The notes under the pieces are model-generated. The model was given only the letters and a program-made list of their open reading frames with translations, had not been told where the DNA came from and ran no database searches. 35,871 bases of DNA from Oscillospiraceae bacterium (GTDB lineage: Bacteria; Bacillota; Clostridia; WRLR01): positions 1 through 35,871 of the forward strand of contig WRLR01000033.1 of NCBI GenBank assembly GCA_009777515.1. Direction: 5' to 3'. The position numbers and the translations under genes are program-made. Shown one piece after another: positions 1-7,846 of this stretch. How positions within the stretch are numbered: the stretch's first letter is position 1; every line of letters begins with the position of its first letter.

Positions 1-325
1 CCGCCCCGCCCGCTCCCCCGCCCCCTGCCCCCGCGCCGCCAGCCGCTCCGTTCGCCGCGCCGCCCAACGCCTCGATCGCTTCCAAGTCCTGACCGTCCAG
101 CATCAGATCGCCCTCAACGGACAGCGCCGCCTTTTCCTGTACATCTTCCCAAATGCTTTTGGCCGTCCGCTTCAAAAGCGTCCCGATGATGTAGAAGACT
201 ATCAGGAACAGGCTCATATTCTGGTATACGCGGGAATTCGGCAGATTGTTCAAATAACCGTACAGCCCGGCCAGAAACGCCGTGGACGCCGCAAGTATTA
301 CAGGCAGATTATTCAATATCTCCAT
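1..325 (-). CDS. Small membrane protein with Ala/Gly-rich tail, partial (runs off left edge)
   Basis: Open reading frame downstream of cheD, read by hand. It starts at an ATG at 325 (MEILNNLPVIL...), preceded by GGAG with an 8-nt gap; an in-frame ATG at 340 is the alternative but has a poorly placed ribosome site. The first ~50 residues hold two hydrophobic segments (LPVILAASTAFLAGLYGYL and MSLFLIVFYIIGTLL) joined by a short polar turn. They are followed by a charged stretch (TLLKRTAKSIWEDVQEK) and then an Ala/Gly-rich tail that is still open at base 1. I do not recognise a family. Its place right after cheD, at the end of the fla/che cluster, suggests a flagellar accessory membrane protein, but that is inference only. 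Confidence 0.6.
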   Translation of the reverse strand, partial: MEILNNLPVILAASTAFLAGLYGYLNNLPNSRVYQNMSLFLIVFYIIGTLLKRTAKSIWEDVQEKAALSVEGDLMLDGQDLEAIEALGGAANGAAGGAGAGGGGAGGA

Positions 326-357
326 AGCCCGCTCCAGCATCGTATGTTATATTCCCC

Positions 358-840
358 TCATATTGTTCTCGAACCATGCCCAATAGTTTTTATCAACAGT
401 GTCCCGTCGGCCGAATAAAGCTCTATTGTCCTGCCAAAATTCGCCCCGACGTCCTCTGAAATGACGGGTATTTTAATCAATGATAGGATGTGCCGCGACG
501 CCTCTATGTTTCTATCGCCGATCCGCATCACTTCGGACACATCCTTGAAAGCGAACATCTGCGCGCCCCCGGCAAGCTTGGCGATAAGGGACGACCTGTT
601 GGCGCCAAGGCCGATCATTTTGTTTATGAGATCGATAATGCCTGTGTCGGCGAACTTCGCTATATTCACCGAATCGCGGGCTTGTTTGCTGGATGGGAGC
701 ATGATATGCGCCATCCCCGATATTTTGGTCTTTCTGTCATATAATGAAATCCCAACGCATGAGCCCAGTCCCAAAGTCGTCAGCATACATGGGTGCCGCC
801 CCACGTTCAGATCCGCCATGCCCACTTTTATAACTACCAT
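358..840 (-). CDS. cheD: Chemoreceptor glutamine deamidase CheD
   Basis: About 160 residues, the usual length for CheD. The protein deamidates specific glutamines on chemoreceptors and binds CheC, raising CheC phosphatase activity in the Bacillus-type adaptation system. The sequence shows the family signature: GLGSCVGISLYD with the catalytic Cys, and GMAHIMLP with the catalytic His. The start is set at the ATG at 840 (MVVIKVGMADLNVG), 5 nt after the cheC stop; a longer frame reading back into cheC is an artefact. The tight spacing with cheC fits their known physical partnership and implies translation from one transcript. Confidence 0.94.
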   Translation of the reverse strand: MVVIKVGMADLNVGRHPCMLTTLGLGSCVGISLYDRKTKISGMAHIMLPSSKQARDSVNIAKFADTGIIDLINKMIGLGANRSSLIAKLAGGAQMFAFKDVSEVMRIGDRNIEASRHILSLIKIPVISEDVGANFGRTIELYSADGTLLIKTIGHGSRTI

Positions 841-845
841 TGAAC

Positions 846-1463
846 TCAGCTTACCCCCAATGCGTCCAGCAGCGTGCCGTACGACGCAATATCCGGCACC
901 AGGAAAAAATCGCCCCCCACCTTGATGTTGTCCTGTTTGAACTCGCTCGATATGTACAGCACACGGTCGCCGATCTTCCCGAACTCGATCGTCAGCACGC
1001 TCAGTATGGCCGCCGCCATATCCAGCGCCATTTCCGGCACGCACGGCGTTATTTTCAAATTTGTTAGCGTGGAAATGGCGGACAGGTAGGAACTGATCAT
1101 AATATTGCCGATTTCGCGCAAGGCCGACATTTCCATTTCGTCAAATATACCCAGTTCGTTCGGGGATTTAGTGACATTGAGCATTTGGCTCATGAGCAGA
1201 GCCGCCAGATCGTGCGCCTCCTGCAGCCCCAGCAAAAACATGATGTTGCCGGACAGATCGCCCTGCATCGGCTGCAGGATGCCCATAACCAGCGTTTCCT
1301 CGCCGCCGAGTATCTTTGTGATTTCGTTGAATTCCAATATTCTAACCGTCGGCAGGGACAGCGCCACTTTCTTCTCCACAATTTTAGACAGTGCGGTCGC
1401 CGCCGAACTCGATCCGATGTTGCTGATCTCCCGCAAGACGTCCAGATGGAGCTCGTCCATCAT
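846..1463 (-). CDS. cheC: CheY-P phosphatase CheC
   Basis: CheC family protein of about 205 residues, acting in chemotaxis by dephosphorylating CheY-P and partnering CheD. Two copies of the E-x2-N phosphatase motif are visible: LREISNIGSSSAATALSK followed about 20 residues later by a proline (LSLPTV), and LREIGNIMISSYLSA followed by KITPCVP. Both putative active sites therefore look intact. I place the start at the ATG at 1463 (MMDELHLDVLREIS), preceded by AGGGA at good spacing; an in-frame ATG at 1481 is possible, and upstream residues to 1616 do not resemble CheC. It sits directly after cheA; the cheW gene that often separates them in Clostridia is absent. Confidence 0.93.
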   Translation of the reverse strand: MMDELHLDVLREISNIGSSSAATALSKIVEKKVALSLPTVRILEFNEITKILGGEETLVMGILQPMQGDLSGNIMFLLGLQEAHDLAALLMSQMLNVTKSPNELGIFDEMEMSALREIGNIMISSYLSAISTLTNLKITPCVPEMALDMAAAILSVLTIEFGKIGDRVLYISSEFKQDNIKVGGDFFLVPDIASYGTLLDALGVS

Positions 1464-1602
1464 ATTCAAATCCCTGTTCATATGTATGACCGCGCGCGTA
1501 CTGTGATGATATGGCACAATATGGCACATAAAATATTTGTGCCGGCAGCACAGTCGCGCCCTTTCTTCTTTATTACTGGCCAGCCAGGTACTAATAATGG
1601 CC
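1464..1602. other. cheA-cheC spacer, no gene recognised
   Basis: About 140 bases between the cheA stop and the cheC start. An open frame continuing upstream of cheC covers it, but the translated residues (Cys/His/Arg-rich) match nothing I know and there is no plausible ribosome site. No terminator or promoter is evident. This is where cheW often lies in related operons. Confidence 0.5.
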
Positions 1603-4224
1603 TCACGCCCTTGCATAGGGGGATGGGCCGGTTTTCGCGCGCTTGTCGCCGAAGACCCCCGAGGCTTTAATCAGCGCGTCCGTATCTATGATGAATGCCA
1701 AAAATGCGCCCCCAGCGTTAGCTGTGCCGCTATAAAACCCCGCTTGGGGAAGCATTTTTCCAAAAGGCTTTTGCACGATTTCGGCCCTGCCCTCCACCTC
1801 GTCCGCTATCAGGCCGGCGCGCCCGGCGGCAGTATTTACGATTATGCAGTCCAGGCTATCGCCAAATCCTTCCGCTATGTCAAGCACGGAGTTGCTTGCA
1901 TGGGCCTGCGCCGCCGCGACTGGGCCCGCGCCCATGCTTACACTCGCGCCCATGCTTACACTCGCGCCCGCGCTTACACTTGCGCCCGCGCCGGCGTCCG
2001 CCCGGAACAACTCTATAAACCCGCCAATGTCCCCGAGCTCCTCCCCCAAATAAAGGATCGGAAGCAAATCGTCCCGATATATCAGCGTCTTTCGGCCATT
2101 TATTAGCTTTATCCCCGCAGGCTGCACGCGCAGCACGCGTTCAACCTGGCTTAGGCGCAGCGCGTGTGCGTCGCCGTTGATTTTGATGAGCAGTACGTCC
2201 GTGACCGAAACGGTGCAGGGCATGCGCAAAATAATTTTTGTGCCTTTCCCCTCCCGCGACTCTATAGCGACAGTCCCCCCGAGCTCCTCCGTTTTGGCCT
2301 TCACGACGTCCATGCCGACGCCGCGCCCGGAATACATGGACACCTGCTCGCGTGTCGAGAGCATGGGCAGGAAGATCAACTCAATGATGGACTCGCTTGA
2401 CATGAGCCTTGCCTCGGTTTCGCCCAGTATGCCGGCGCTGACTGCTTTGTCGCGCACCTTGTCCACATTGATGCCCGAGCCGTCGTCCTCCACCTCGATG
2501 ACGACCTCGTCGCCGCTGGAACGCGCGTTGACCGTCACCAGCCCCGCCGAGGGCTTGCCCTTTGCCAGCCTCGATTCCGGCGTCTCCACGCCGTGGTCTA
2601 TGCTGTTTCTCAGTATATGCAGCAGCGGCTGCGTAAGGCCGGAGACGAGGCTGATGTCGCAGCGCGTCTCCCCGCCATTAATAACGAGATCCGCCTTTTT
2701 ACCCAGTTTTTTCGTCAACTCGGCGAATATTTTTGGGAACCTGTCGAATATGTCCGCAAGCGGCGCAGTGCTCATCCTCGCAACGGCGCTCTCCAGCCCA
2801 GCCGCGCTTTCATGCAACTGTTCTATGGGCCCGGCCAACTGCTTTGCCGTCTGTTTTGGCATTTTTCCAACCAGCCCGGAGACCGTTCGGGACAGCTCCG
2901 CGACGCGGTTCTGCAGCGACTCCAGTTGGTTCAAGCCAATCCTGACTGTCCTGCCTTGAAAATCCACAGGCCAATCTGCGCGCTGCCGCATTCGGGCGGT
3001 GGTGGTTGCCTCCAGGGCAACTACTGCCTCGGCCTCCGCTACGCCATACGCGTCGCGTGGTTCAGCAACGATTTCTAGGATGCTGAACCGTTCGATTTCT
3101 GACAGGCCCGCGATTACGCCCTGCAGCGTGTCCGCTGCGGCGTCGCAGAGCAGCGTCATGGAAAACTCAGATCCGAAGCGCTCGTCTTCTATGGCTTCTA
3201 TATTGGGATCGTACCGGATTATGTCGCCCTGTTTTTCAAGCGTTTGAATTATGATAAAGGCCCTTGCGGCCCTCATCAGGCAGTCGCGGACGAGTACGAA
3301 CTTGATAACGTACGCCCGCCTCCCGCTCTCTGTAGCGTCGAATATCTTTTCGCTTTCTTCCGCGCTGAACGGGGGCAGCGGCGGTGCTTGATGATTACCG
3401 GCAGCGGCGCTTCCCACTATGCTGGGCCGCAGCGCGAACAGCCTCCCGCCGCTGCCGAGGTAAACGCCCTCGGCGATGGCGCCTGTAGCGGCGCCTGTAG
3501 CGGCGTCCGGGCCGATGCTTGCCGCGCCCACAGCGCTGGTTTCTGCACCCTCAGTACGATCATCTGCGCCCGCAGCGCTGGTTTCTGCACCCTCAGTACG
3601 ATCATCTGCGCCCACAGCGCGGTAATCTGCCCTATCTATAATACCAAGAGTGCGATCTTCCTCGCCGCCAAACACACCGTCGTCGCACGCCTCGCTTGCC
3701 GCACCCGTATCACCCGCAGCGCCTACAACGCCCGCGACGCCCGCGACGCCCGCAACGCCTGCACCGCCCGCGCCACCTGCATCGCCCGCCGCGCCGCCCG
3801 CTGCGCCCTCCTCGGGCCTGCCGCGCAGAACCGCAATCTCGCCGAGCAAATCCTCGTAGCCCGAGCCGCCTTCGTTGCCAAATTCAAAGATATGGAATAG
3901 GAAACTTTCGAAACAGTCCACGATGCGGAATAGCAGATCGAACACGCCGCTGTTCATGTCGACGCTGCCGTCCTGGACCGCAGAGATGATGCCCTCCATC
4001 TCATGCGTCAACCTGGCCATGCGCAAAAAACCCATGGTCTGAGATGATGCTTTTAACGTGTGGGCCGAACGGAATAAGCCGTTCAACAGAATCGGGTTGC
4101 CGGACGTCTGTTCGAGCTCCAACAAATATCGGTTCAGCGCGTGCACGTTCTCATTAGCCTCGTCAATGAACGCGTTGAGATACTTTATATAGTCCAAATC
4201 AAAACCGCCTTCCGTGGGCGCCAT
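1603..4224 (-). CDS. cheA: Chemotaxis histidine kinase CheA with repeat-expanded linkers
   Basis: Autophosphorylating kinase that passes phosphate to CheY. Domains in order: an N-terminal HPt domain with the phospho-acceptor His near residue 55 (FRSAHTLKASSQTMGF); a long Gly/Ala/Val-rich linker with a perfect 14-residue tandem repeat (DDRTEGAETS core); a P2-like response-regulator-docking region (AYVIKFVLVRDCLMRA...); the dimerisation helices; and a GHKL kinase domain with N box (LLHILRNSIDHGVETP), VEDDGSGI and SGRGVGMDVVK. Last is a CheW-like P5 domain interrupted by an Ala/Ser/Met repeat (ASVSMG units). About 873 residues, well above the roughly 650-700 common for the family, and the excess is in the two low-complexity insertions. 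The start is uncertain. The ATG at 4224 is used here; ATG at 4263 and a TTG at 4197 behind a GGAAGGCGG sequence (giving xDYIKYLNAFIDE, like Bacillus CheA) are alternatives. Confidence 0.93.
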   Translation of the reverse strand: MAPTEGGFDLDYIKYLNAFIDEANENVHALNRYLLELEQTSGNPILLNGLFRSAHTLKASSQTMGFLRMARLTHEMEGIISAVQDGSVDMNSGVFDLLFRIVDCFESFLFHIFEFGNEGGSGYEDLLGEIAVLRGRPEEGAAGGAAGDAGGAGGAGVAGVAGVAGVVGAAGDTGAASEACDDGVFGGEEDRTLGIIDRADYRAVGADDRTEGAETSAAGADDRTEGAETSAVGAASIGPDAATGAATGAIAEGVYLGSGGRLFALRPSIVGSAAAGNHQAPPLPPFSAEESEKIFDATESGRRAYVIKFVLVRDCLMRAARAFIIIQTLEKQGDIIRYDPNIEAIEDERFGSEFSMTLLCDAAADTLQGVIAGLSEIERFSILEIVAEPRDAYGVAEAEAVVALEATTTARMRQRADWPVDFQGRTVRIGLNQLESLQNRVAELSRTVSGLVGKMPKQTAKQLAGPIEQLHESAAGLESAVARMSTAPLADIFDRFPKIFAELTKKLGKKADLVINGGETRCDISLVSGLTQPLLHILRNSIDHGVETPESRLAKGKPSAGLVTVNARSSGDEVVIEVEDDGSGINVDKVRDKAVSAGILGETEARLMSSESIIELIFLPMLSTREQVSMYSGRGVGMDVVKAKTEELGGTVAIESREGKGTKIILRMPCTVSVTDVLLIKINGDAHALRLSQVERVLRVQPAGIKLINGRKTLIYRDDLLPILYLGEELGDIGGFIELFRADAGAGASVSAGASVSMGASVSMGAGPVAAAQAHASNSVLDIAEGFGDSLDCIIVNTAAGRAGLIADEVEGRAEIVQKPFGKMLPQAGFYSGTANAGGAFLAFIIDTDALIKASGVFGDKRAKTGPSPYARA
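1931..1984 (-). repeat. 18-bp tandem repeat x3 inside cheA P5 domain
   Basis: Units at 1931-1948, 1949-1966 (identical) and 1967-1984 (diverged at three positions). In the cheA frame each encodes ASVSMG or a close variant. The repeat splits the CheW-like domain between ...GGFIELFRAD and ...SVLDIAEGFGDSLDC, presumably at a surface loop. Confidence 0.9.
3533..3616 (-). repeat. 42-bp tandem repeat x2 in cheA linker
   Basis: Two adjacent 42-bp units (3533-3574 and 3575-3616), identical except at one base near the end. Each encodes 14 residues containing DDRTEGAETS. They lie in the Gly/Ala-rich linker between the HPt and P2 regions of CheA, where length variation should be tolerated. Confidence 0.9.
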
Positions 4225-4290
4225 TTCCTTTGCATTGCCGGGCGAGCGGCACATATGCAGCATTTATGCGGCAAAATCGCTGCAAAACCG

Positions 4291-4968
4291 CTATGATATC
4301 CGCATATGCAACTGCCGCCGCTCCTCATGGAAGATAAATTTAATAATAAACTCGCGCTTTTGCTCCTCTATTTCCGAAAAAAGCACACCGATTTGATATT
4401 CAAAGCGGTTCATGTCGTCGTTCGACGAGCGTGTGCAGCGCATAATCTGGCCTATGAGATAGACCGGCGTCCCGTCGATCACAAGCTCGCATTCCATCAA
4501 GCAGTCTTTTTCCAGTTCGGCGGCCGACGTAAAGCTCAGCCCGGAGCCCGAAATATCGGCTGTCTTCCCATCGACGAACGGCGCGTCCATGTCGTTGTGC
4601 TGGCTGTCAATGACGCGGTAGCGGAACGGAATCGAGCATTTGAACCGATAGTACCTGCGCCGCTGCGCCTCGTCTATGTCGCTGAGGCGGATGATGCGCA
4701 TAAGCGGCCGCCCATCCTGCTGAAGCCTCTGGACGATGCGCGCCTGAAAGCGGTAGAAATTGTTGCCGTCCTGCATGTACACGGTAATGCTCCAGCCAGC
4801 GCGCACGGCGTAGACCACGCCCGAGACAAGCGGGACCGCGATGTATGCTTCGTACGCATCGATGGCCTCTTCAAACTGGCTCACAAAGTCCCTGTCGATG
4901 CTTACGCCGTAGTCGTCATATATATCCAACCTCAGAAGGCACCCTATTTTATAATCCAGCAAGTCCAT
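4291..4968 (-). CDS. PilZ-domain c-di-GMP effector, YcgR-like flagellar brake
   Basis: 225-residue soluble protein with a YcgR-like N-terminal domain (residues ~1-100) and a C-terminal PilZ domain. The c-di-GMP-binding signature is visible: the RxxxR-type motif in AQRRRYYRFKCSIPFRYRV and the [D/N]xSxxG motif as DISGSGLSF about 35 residues later. Proteins of this type bind c-di-GMP and slow or bias the motor through stator or switch contacts. The start is an ATG behind AGGGG. It lies between flhG and cheA, where Clostridia commonly carry such a gene; cheB, also common in this position, is missing. Regulation by c-di-GMP is inferred from the motif, not shown. Confidence 0.88.
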   Translation of the reverse strand: MDLLDYKIGCLLRLDIYDDYGVSIDRDFVSQFEEAIDAYEAYIAVPLVSGVVYAVRAGWSITVYMQDGNNFYRFQARIVQRLQQDGRPLMRIIRLSDIDEAQRRRYYRFKCSIPFRYRVIDSQHNDMDAPFVDGKTADISGSGLSFTSAAELEKDCLMECELVIDGTPVYLIGQIMRCTRSSNDDMNRFEYQIGVLFSEIEEQKREFIIKFIFHEERRQLHMRIS

Positions 4969-5059
4969 ATAATAATACCCCTGAGTATTTTTTACGGCGC
5001 AAAGGATGCCTTGGCGCCGCCACGCCGATTAACATATGTCAGGGCCCTTGGATGAGGCG

Positions 5060-6007
5060 TTATTTAAGCTGCATATTGACAAATTTGATAATTCTGTCGA
5101 AAAATCCGGACATGCCCCTGTACTTTTCGGATGGGTGCAAAGCTTCCGCTTCCATCAGGCGGAGCGCTATGTCCCTGACGCTTTTCGACGCCCGGCTGTA
5201 CGGGGAGCTTAAAATAAAAGGCTGTTGCTGCTTTATGGATCGCACAACCAATGGGTCATTTAAGATATACCCAAGTTTGTTTAATTTTAAATCAAGAAAT
5301 TTATCTGATACTTTCGCAAGCTTCCCCATAATTTCCGCCGCTTCGGCCTCGCTGTCGGCCCTGTTAACGATTATCCTGATGCATTTTTCGCGCTCGCGGG
5401 CCACTACGGCTTTGATGAGCGCGTATGCGTCGGTGAGCGAGGTGGGCTCCGGCGTCGTGACGACGACCGCCTCGTCTGCGGCCACCGCCATGCCCAGTAC
5501 CGTCTCCGAAACGCCTGCCCCCGTGTCGATGATGATCACGTCAAACTCGTCATCCAAATCGGACAGTTCCGATATAAATGCGACCATTTGGGGCTCGCCC
5601 ATCCTGGCCAGCTCCTCCACGCCCGATCCCCCGGATATCAGCCTGACCATGCGCGGGGCTTCGCACATGATCTCGCGGATGGGTCTGTCGCCGCATATGC
5701 AATCCATCAGGCTGTGCCCCGGCGTCAGCCCGAACAGCACCTCCACGTTGGCCAGCCCTATGTCGGCGTCGATTATCAAGGTCTTATACTGCATTTCGCT
5801 CAGCGCGAGGGCGAGGTTGACCGAAACGCTCGTTTTGCCGACGCCGCCCTTGCCGCTGGTCACCGCGAAAACGCGGGCCGGGCCGGTGTTTCGCCGTACC
5901 AAAGGGCCTGCGTTCCGAAGGGCGGCCGGACCTCCGTCCGTGTCCTGTACCCGCACGGCGCCCAGCCTTTCTATGGCTTTCCTCAGATTGTCAGCCTGAT
6001 CCTTCAT
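5060..6007 (-). CDS. flhG: Flagellar number regulator, MinD-like ATPase FlhG
   Basis: 315 residues. The N-terminus carries the DQAxxLR motif (MKDQADNLRKAIERLG), the segment known in FlhG to stimulate the FlhF GTPase. Next comes the deviant Walker A motif of the ParA/MinD class, TSGKGGVGKTSVSVNLA, then DADIGLANVEVLFGL (switch I region) and DVIIIDTGAGVS (Walker B/switch II). The protein controls flagellar number and C-ring assembly together with FlhF, FliM and FliY. Its ATG overlaps the flhF stop by 4 nt (ATGA), with GGGAG upstream, so the pair is translationally coupled. Confidence 0.95.
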   Translation of the reverse strand: MKDQADNLRKAIERLGAVRVQDTDGGPAALRNAGPLVRRNTGPARVFAVTSGKGGVGKTSVSVNLALALSEMQYKTLIIDADIGLANVEVLFGLTPGHSLMDCICGDRPIREIMCEAPRMVRLISGGSGVEELARMGEPQMVAFISELSDLDDEFDVIIIDTGAGVSETVLGMAVAADEAVVVTTPEPTSLTDAYALIKAVVAREREKCIRIIVNRADSEAEAAEIMGKLAKVSDKFLDLKLNKLGYILNDPLVVRSIKQQQPFILSSPYSRASKSVRDIALRLMEAEALHPSEKYRGMSGFFDRIIKFVNMQLK

Positions 6008-7818
6008 TGAGCCGCACTCCCTATTACATTACGTGCGATCTTGTCTACGCTGGCTACTTCTATGTCGTCCGGCACGCTCTGGCCCACTGTCACGTATGAA
6101 AGGTTCTTGCCCGTCAGCATGCGCGCGTTAAGCATCGCGCCGAACACCGGGGTTTCGTCCGCCTTGGTGAAGATCAGTTTATATTCGTCGAGGAAATCGT
6201 AGTTCCGTATTATTTCGCGGCTGTTTTTTACGCTTGTCGTCGAGCTGAGGACGAGGAACACCTCGTCCGCAGAGGACTCGCCGACCAGCTCGCGCAGCTC
6301 GCTGAACTGCGTTTTATGCCCAGAGCTGCGACCATGGCTGCGACCGGCTGTGTCGATGAGGATCAAGTCTTTGTCCGCGAAGTCCTGGATGCACTGCTTG
6401 ATCTCGCCGGGGGTATATGCGACCGAGACGGGGATGCCCAGTATCTCCGCGTACGTTTTCAACTGCTGGACTGCGGCTATCCTGTATGTGTCCGCTGTTA
6501 TCAGAGCGACGTCAAGGTCCCGGTTGAGCGCCGAGTCGGCGGCGATCTTCGCCAGCGTCGTCGTTTTCCCGACCCCTGTCGGCCCCACAAATATGGCGAC
6601 AGTCGGCTTTTCGTCCCGCCTTATGTTGATGGTCTCCGGCTTGCCGAGCACGGAGGCGACCTCGTTATATAAAACAGTGGCGGCATCGTATGTATTGTCC
6701 TCGCTTTGAAGCGCGTCGCTGACTTTTTCGATGATGCTCATGGTGAATTCGGGCTCGACCTCGTTGCGCACTAGGTTGTTGTAGAACAAGCGGAGCACCT
6801 TGGTGAGGGGGGCGAGCTTTTCGTCGTCCATCTCTACCATTTTCGTTGATATCGAGACCTCCCGGTACACCTTTGATAGCATGGCTTCTATGTTTTCAAT
6901 CCGGACCTCCACATTCGCGCCGGAATGCGTGTCGGATTGCATGCCGGATTGTGCGCCGGAATGCGCACCGGGATTTTCGCTGGAATACGCGCCGGAATTC
7001 TCGCCTTCGCCCGCACCTTCGTCTGTATCAGCGACGTCTCCCGCGCCTGCGCCCGCAAATGCGCCTCGCTCCACGTCCGCCGCCTGGGCGTACGCAAGCG
7101 CAGATGCAGCCTGTGCCGCCAGCGCTGCGGGCCCTGCGGTATACCGGCCGCTGTTAGTTATGACAACGGGCCTCCGCTCCTGCCCCGCCGTGTGGGCGGC
7201 AGCTACTGCAGCAGCTGCGCTTGAAAACGATTCCGCCGCCTCGCGCTCTGCCACTGCAGTTGCGCCTATGCCAGCGCCCGCAGCGCTTGTGCCAGCGCCC
7301 GCCGCGCCTATGCCCGCGCCCGCCTCTCCCACGCCCGTCGCGCTCGAACCTCCGCCCAGCCTCAGATCGTATGGGCTCGTCTCCGAAATTTTACCATTAG
7401 ATCTCAACTGCGATTGAAACTGCGCGAAAACGTCGTTCGGCGCCAACGGCGTCCTGTAGGCGTCTGCAACGCCAGCCGCGCCGGCCGCGCCAACGACGCC
7501 ACCCGCACCACCCGCACTGGTTGCACCAGCCGCGCCAAACGCGCCGCCCGCGCCCCGTGCCTGCCCTGCCAACCGCTTCGCTTTGACCTGTGCCTGCTCG
7601 TCGATGGCAGCCATCACCTCGATCAGCGGTTTCTTAAAATATCCCAGCAGCCCCTTTTGACGGACTTTTTTCGTATTGATGATCAGCGCCTCGCTGCCAA
7701 GCTCGTACTTCACTTTCGCGATCGCTTCATGTGTATTTTCCGCCGTGAATTTACGTATTTTCATATCGCCGGACATATATCCGGTGTTCACCCCCTCGTC
7801 CATATGTATATCCGCCAT
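6004..7818 (-). CDS. flhF: Flagellar SRP-type GTPase FlhF with long Ala-rich linker
   Basis: 604 residues, against roughly 370-450 in most relatives. The N-terminal B domain begins MKIRKFTAENTHEAIAKVKYELGSEALIINTKK. About 200 residues of Ala/Gly/Ser-rich sequence follow, with degenerate repeats (GAAGAGTSAAGAG; SGAQSGMQSDTHSG). The SRP-like NG domain then has G1 at about residue 411 (VGPTGVGKTTTLAKIAADSA), TADTYRIAAVQQL, and G3 DLILIDTAGRS. FlhF positions the flagellum by recruiting early basal-body components to the membrane. The start at 7818 (MADIHMD) is chosen because GGGAG lies 10 nt upstream; the ATG at 7764 (MKIRKF) matches the usual family N-terminus but has a weaker ribosome site. Confidence 0.95.
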   Translation of the reverse strand: MADIHMDEGVNTGYMSGDMKIRKFTAENTHEAIAKVKYELGSEALIINTKKVRQKGLLGYFKKPLIEVMAAIDEQAQVKAKRLAGQARGAGGAFGAAGATSAGGAGGVVGAAGAAGVADAYRTPLAPNDVFAQFQSQLRSNGKISETSPYDLRLGGGSSATGVGEAGAGIGAAGAGTSAAGAGIGATAVAEREAAESFSSAAAAVAAAHTAGQERRPVVITNSGRYTAGPAALAAQAASALAYAQAADVERGAFAGAGAGDVADTDEGAGEGENSGAYSSENPGAHSGAQSGMQSDTHSGANVEVRIENIEAMLSKVYREVSISTKMVEMDDEKLAPLTKVLRLFYNNLVRNEVEPEFTMSIIEKVSDALQSEDNTYDAATVLYNEVASVLGKPETINIRRDEKPTVAIFVGPTGVGKTTTLAKIAADSALNRDLDVALITADTYRIAAVQQLKTYAEILGIPVSVAYTPGEIKQCIQDFADKDLILIDTAGRSHGRSSGHKTQFSELRELVGESSADEVFLVLSSTTSVKNSREIIRNYDFLDEYKLIFTKADETPVFGAMLNARMLTGKNLSYVTVGQSVPDDIEVASVDKIARNVIGSAAQ

Positions 7819-7846
7819 GTCGAGTCGTCTCCCGCAGCTTTTTGCC

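Noticed and set aside
5000..5030. Stem-loop GGCGCCAAGG/CCTTTGCGCC between flhG and the PilZ gene, considered as a terminator
   Set aside because: One mismatch, and it is followed by an A-run rather than a T-run on the transcribed strand, so it lacks terminator form.
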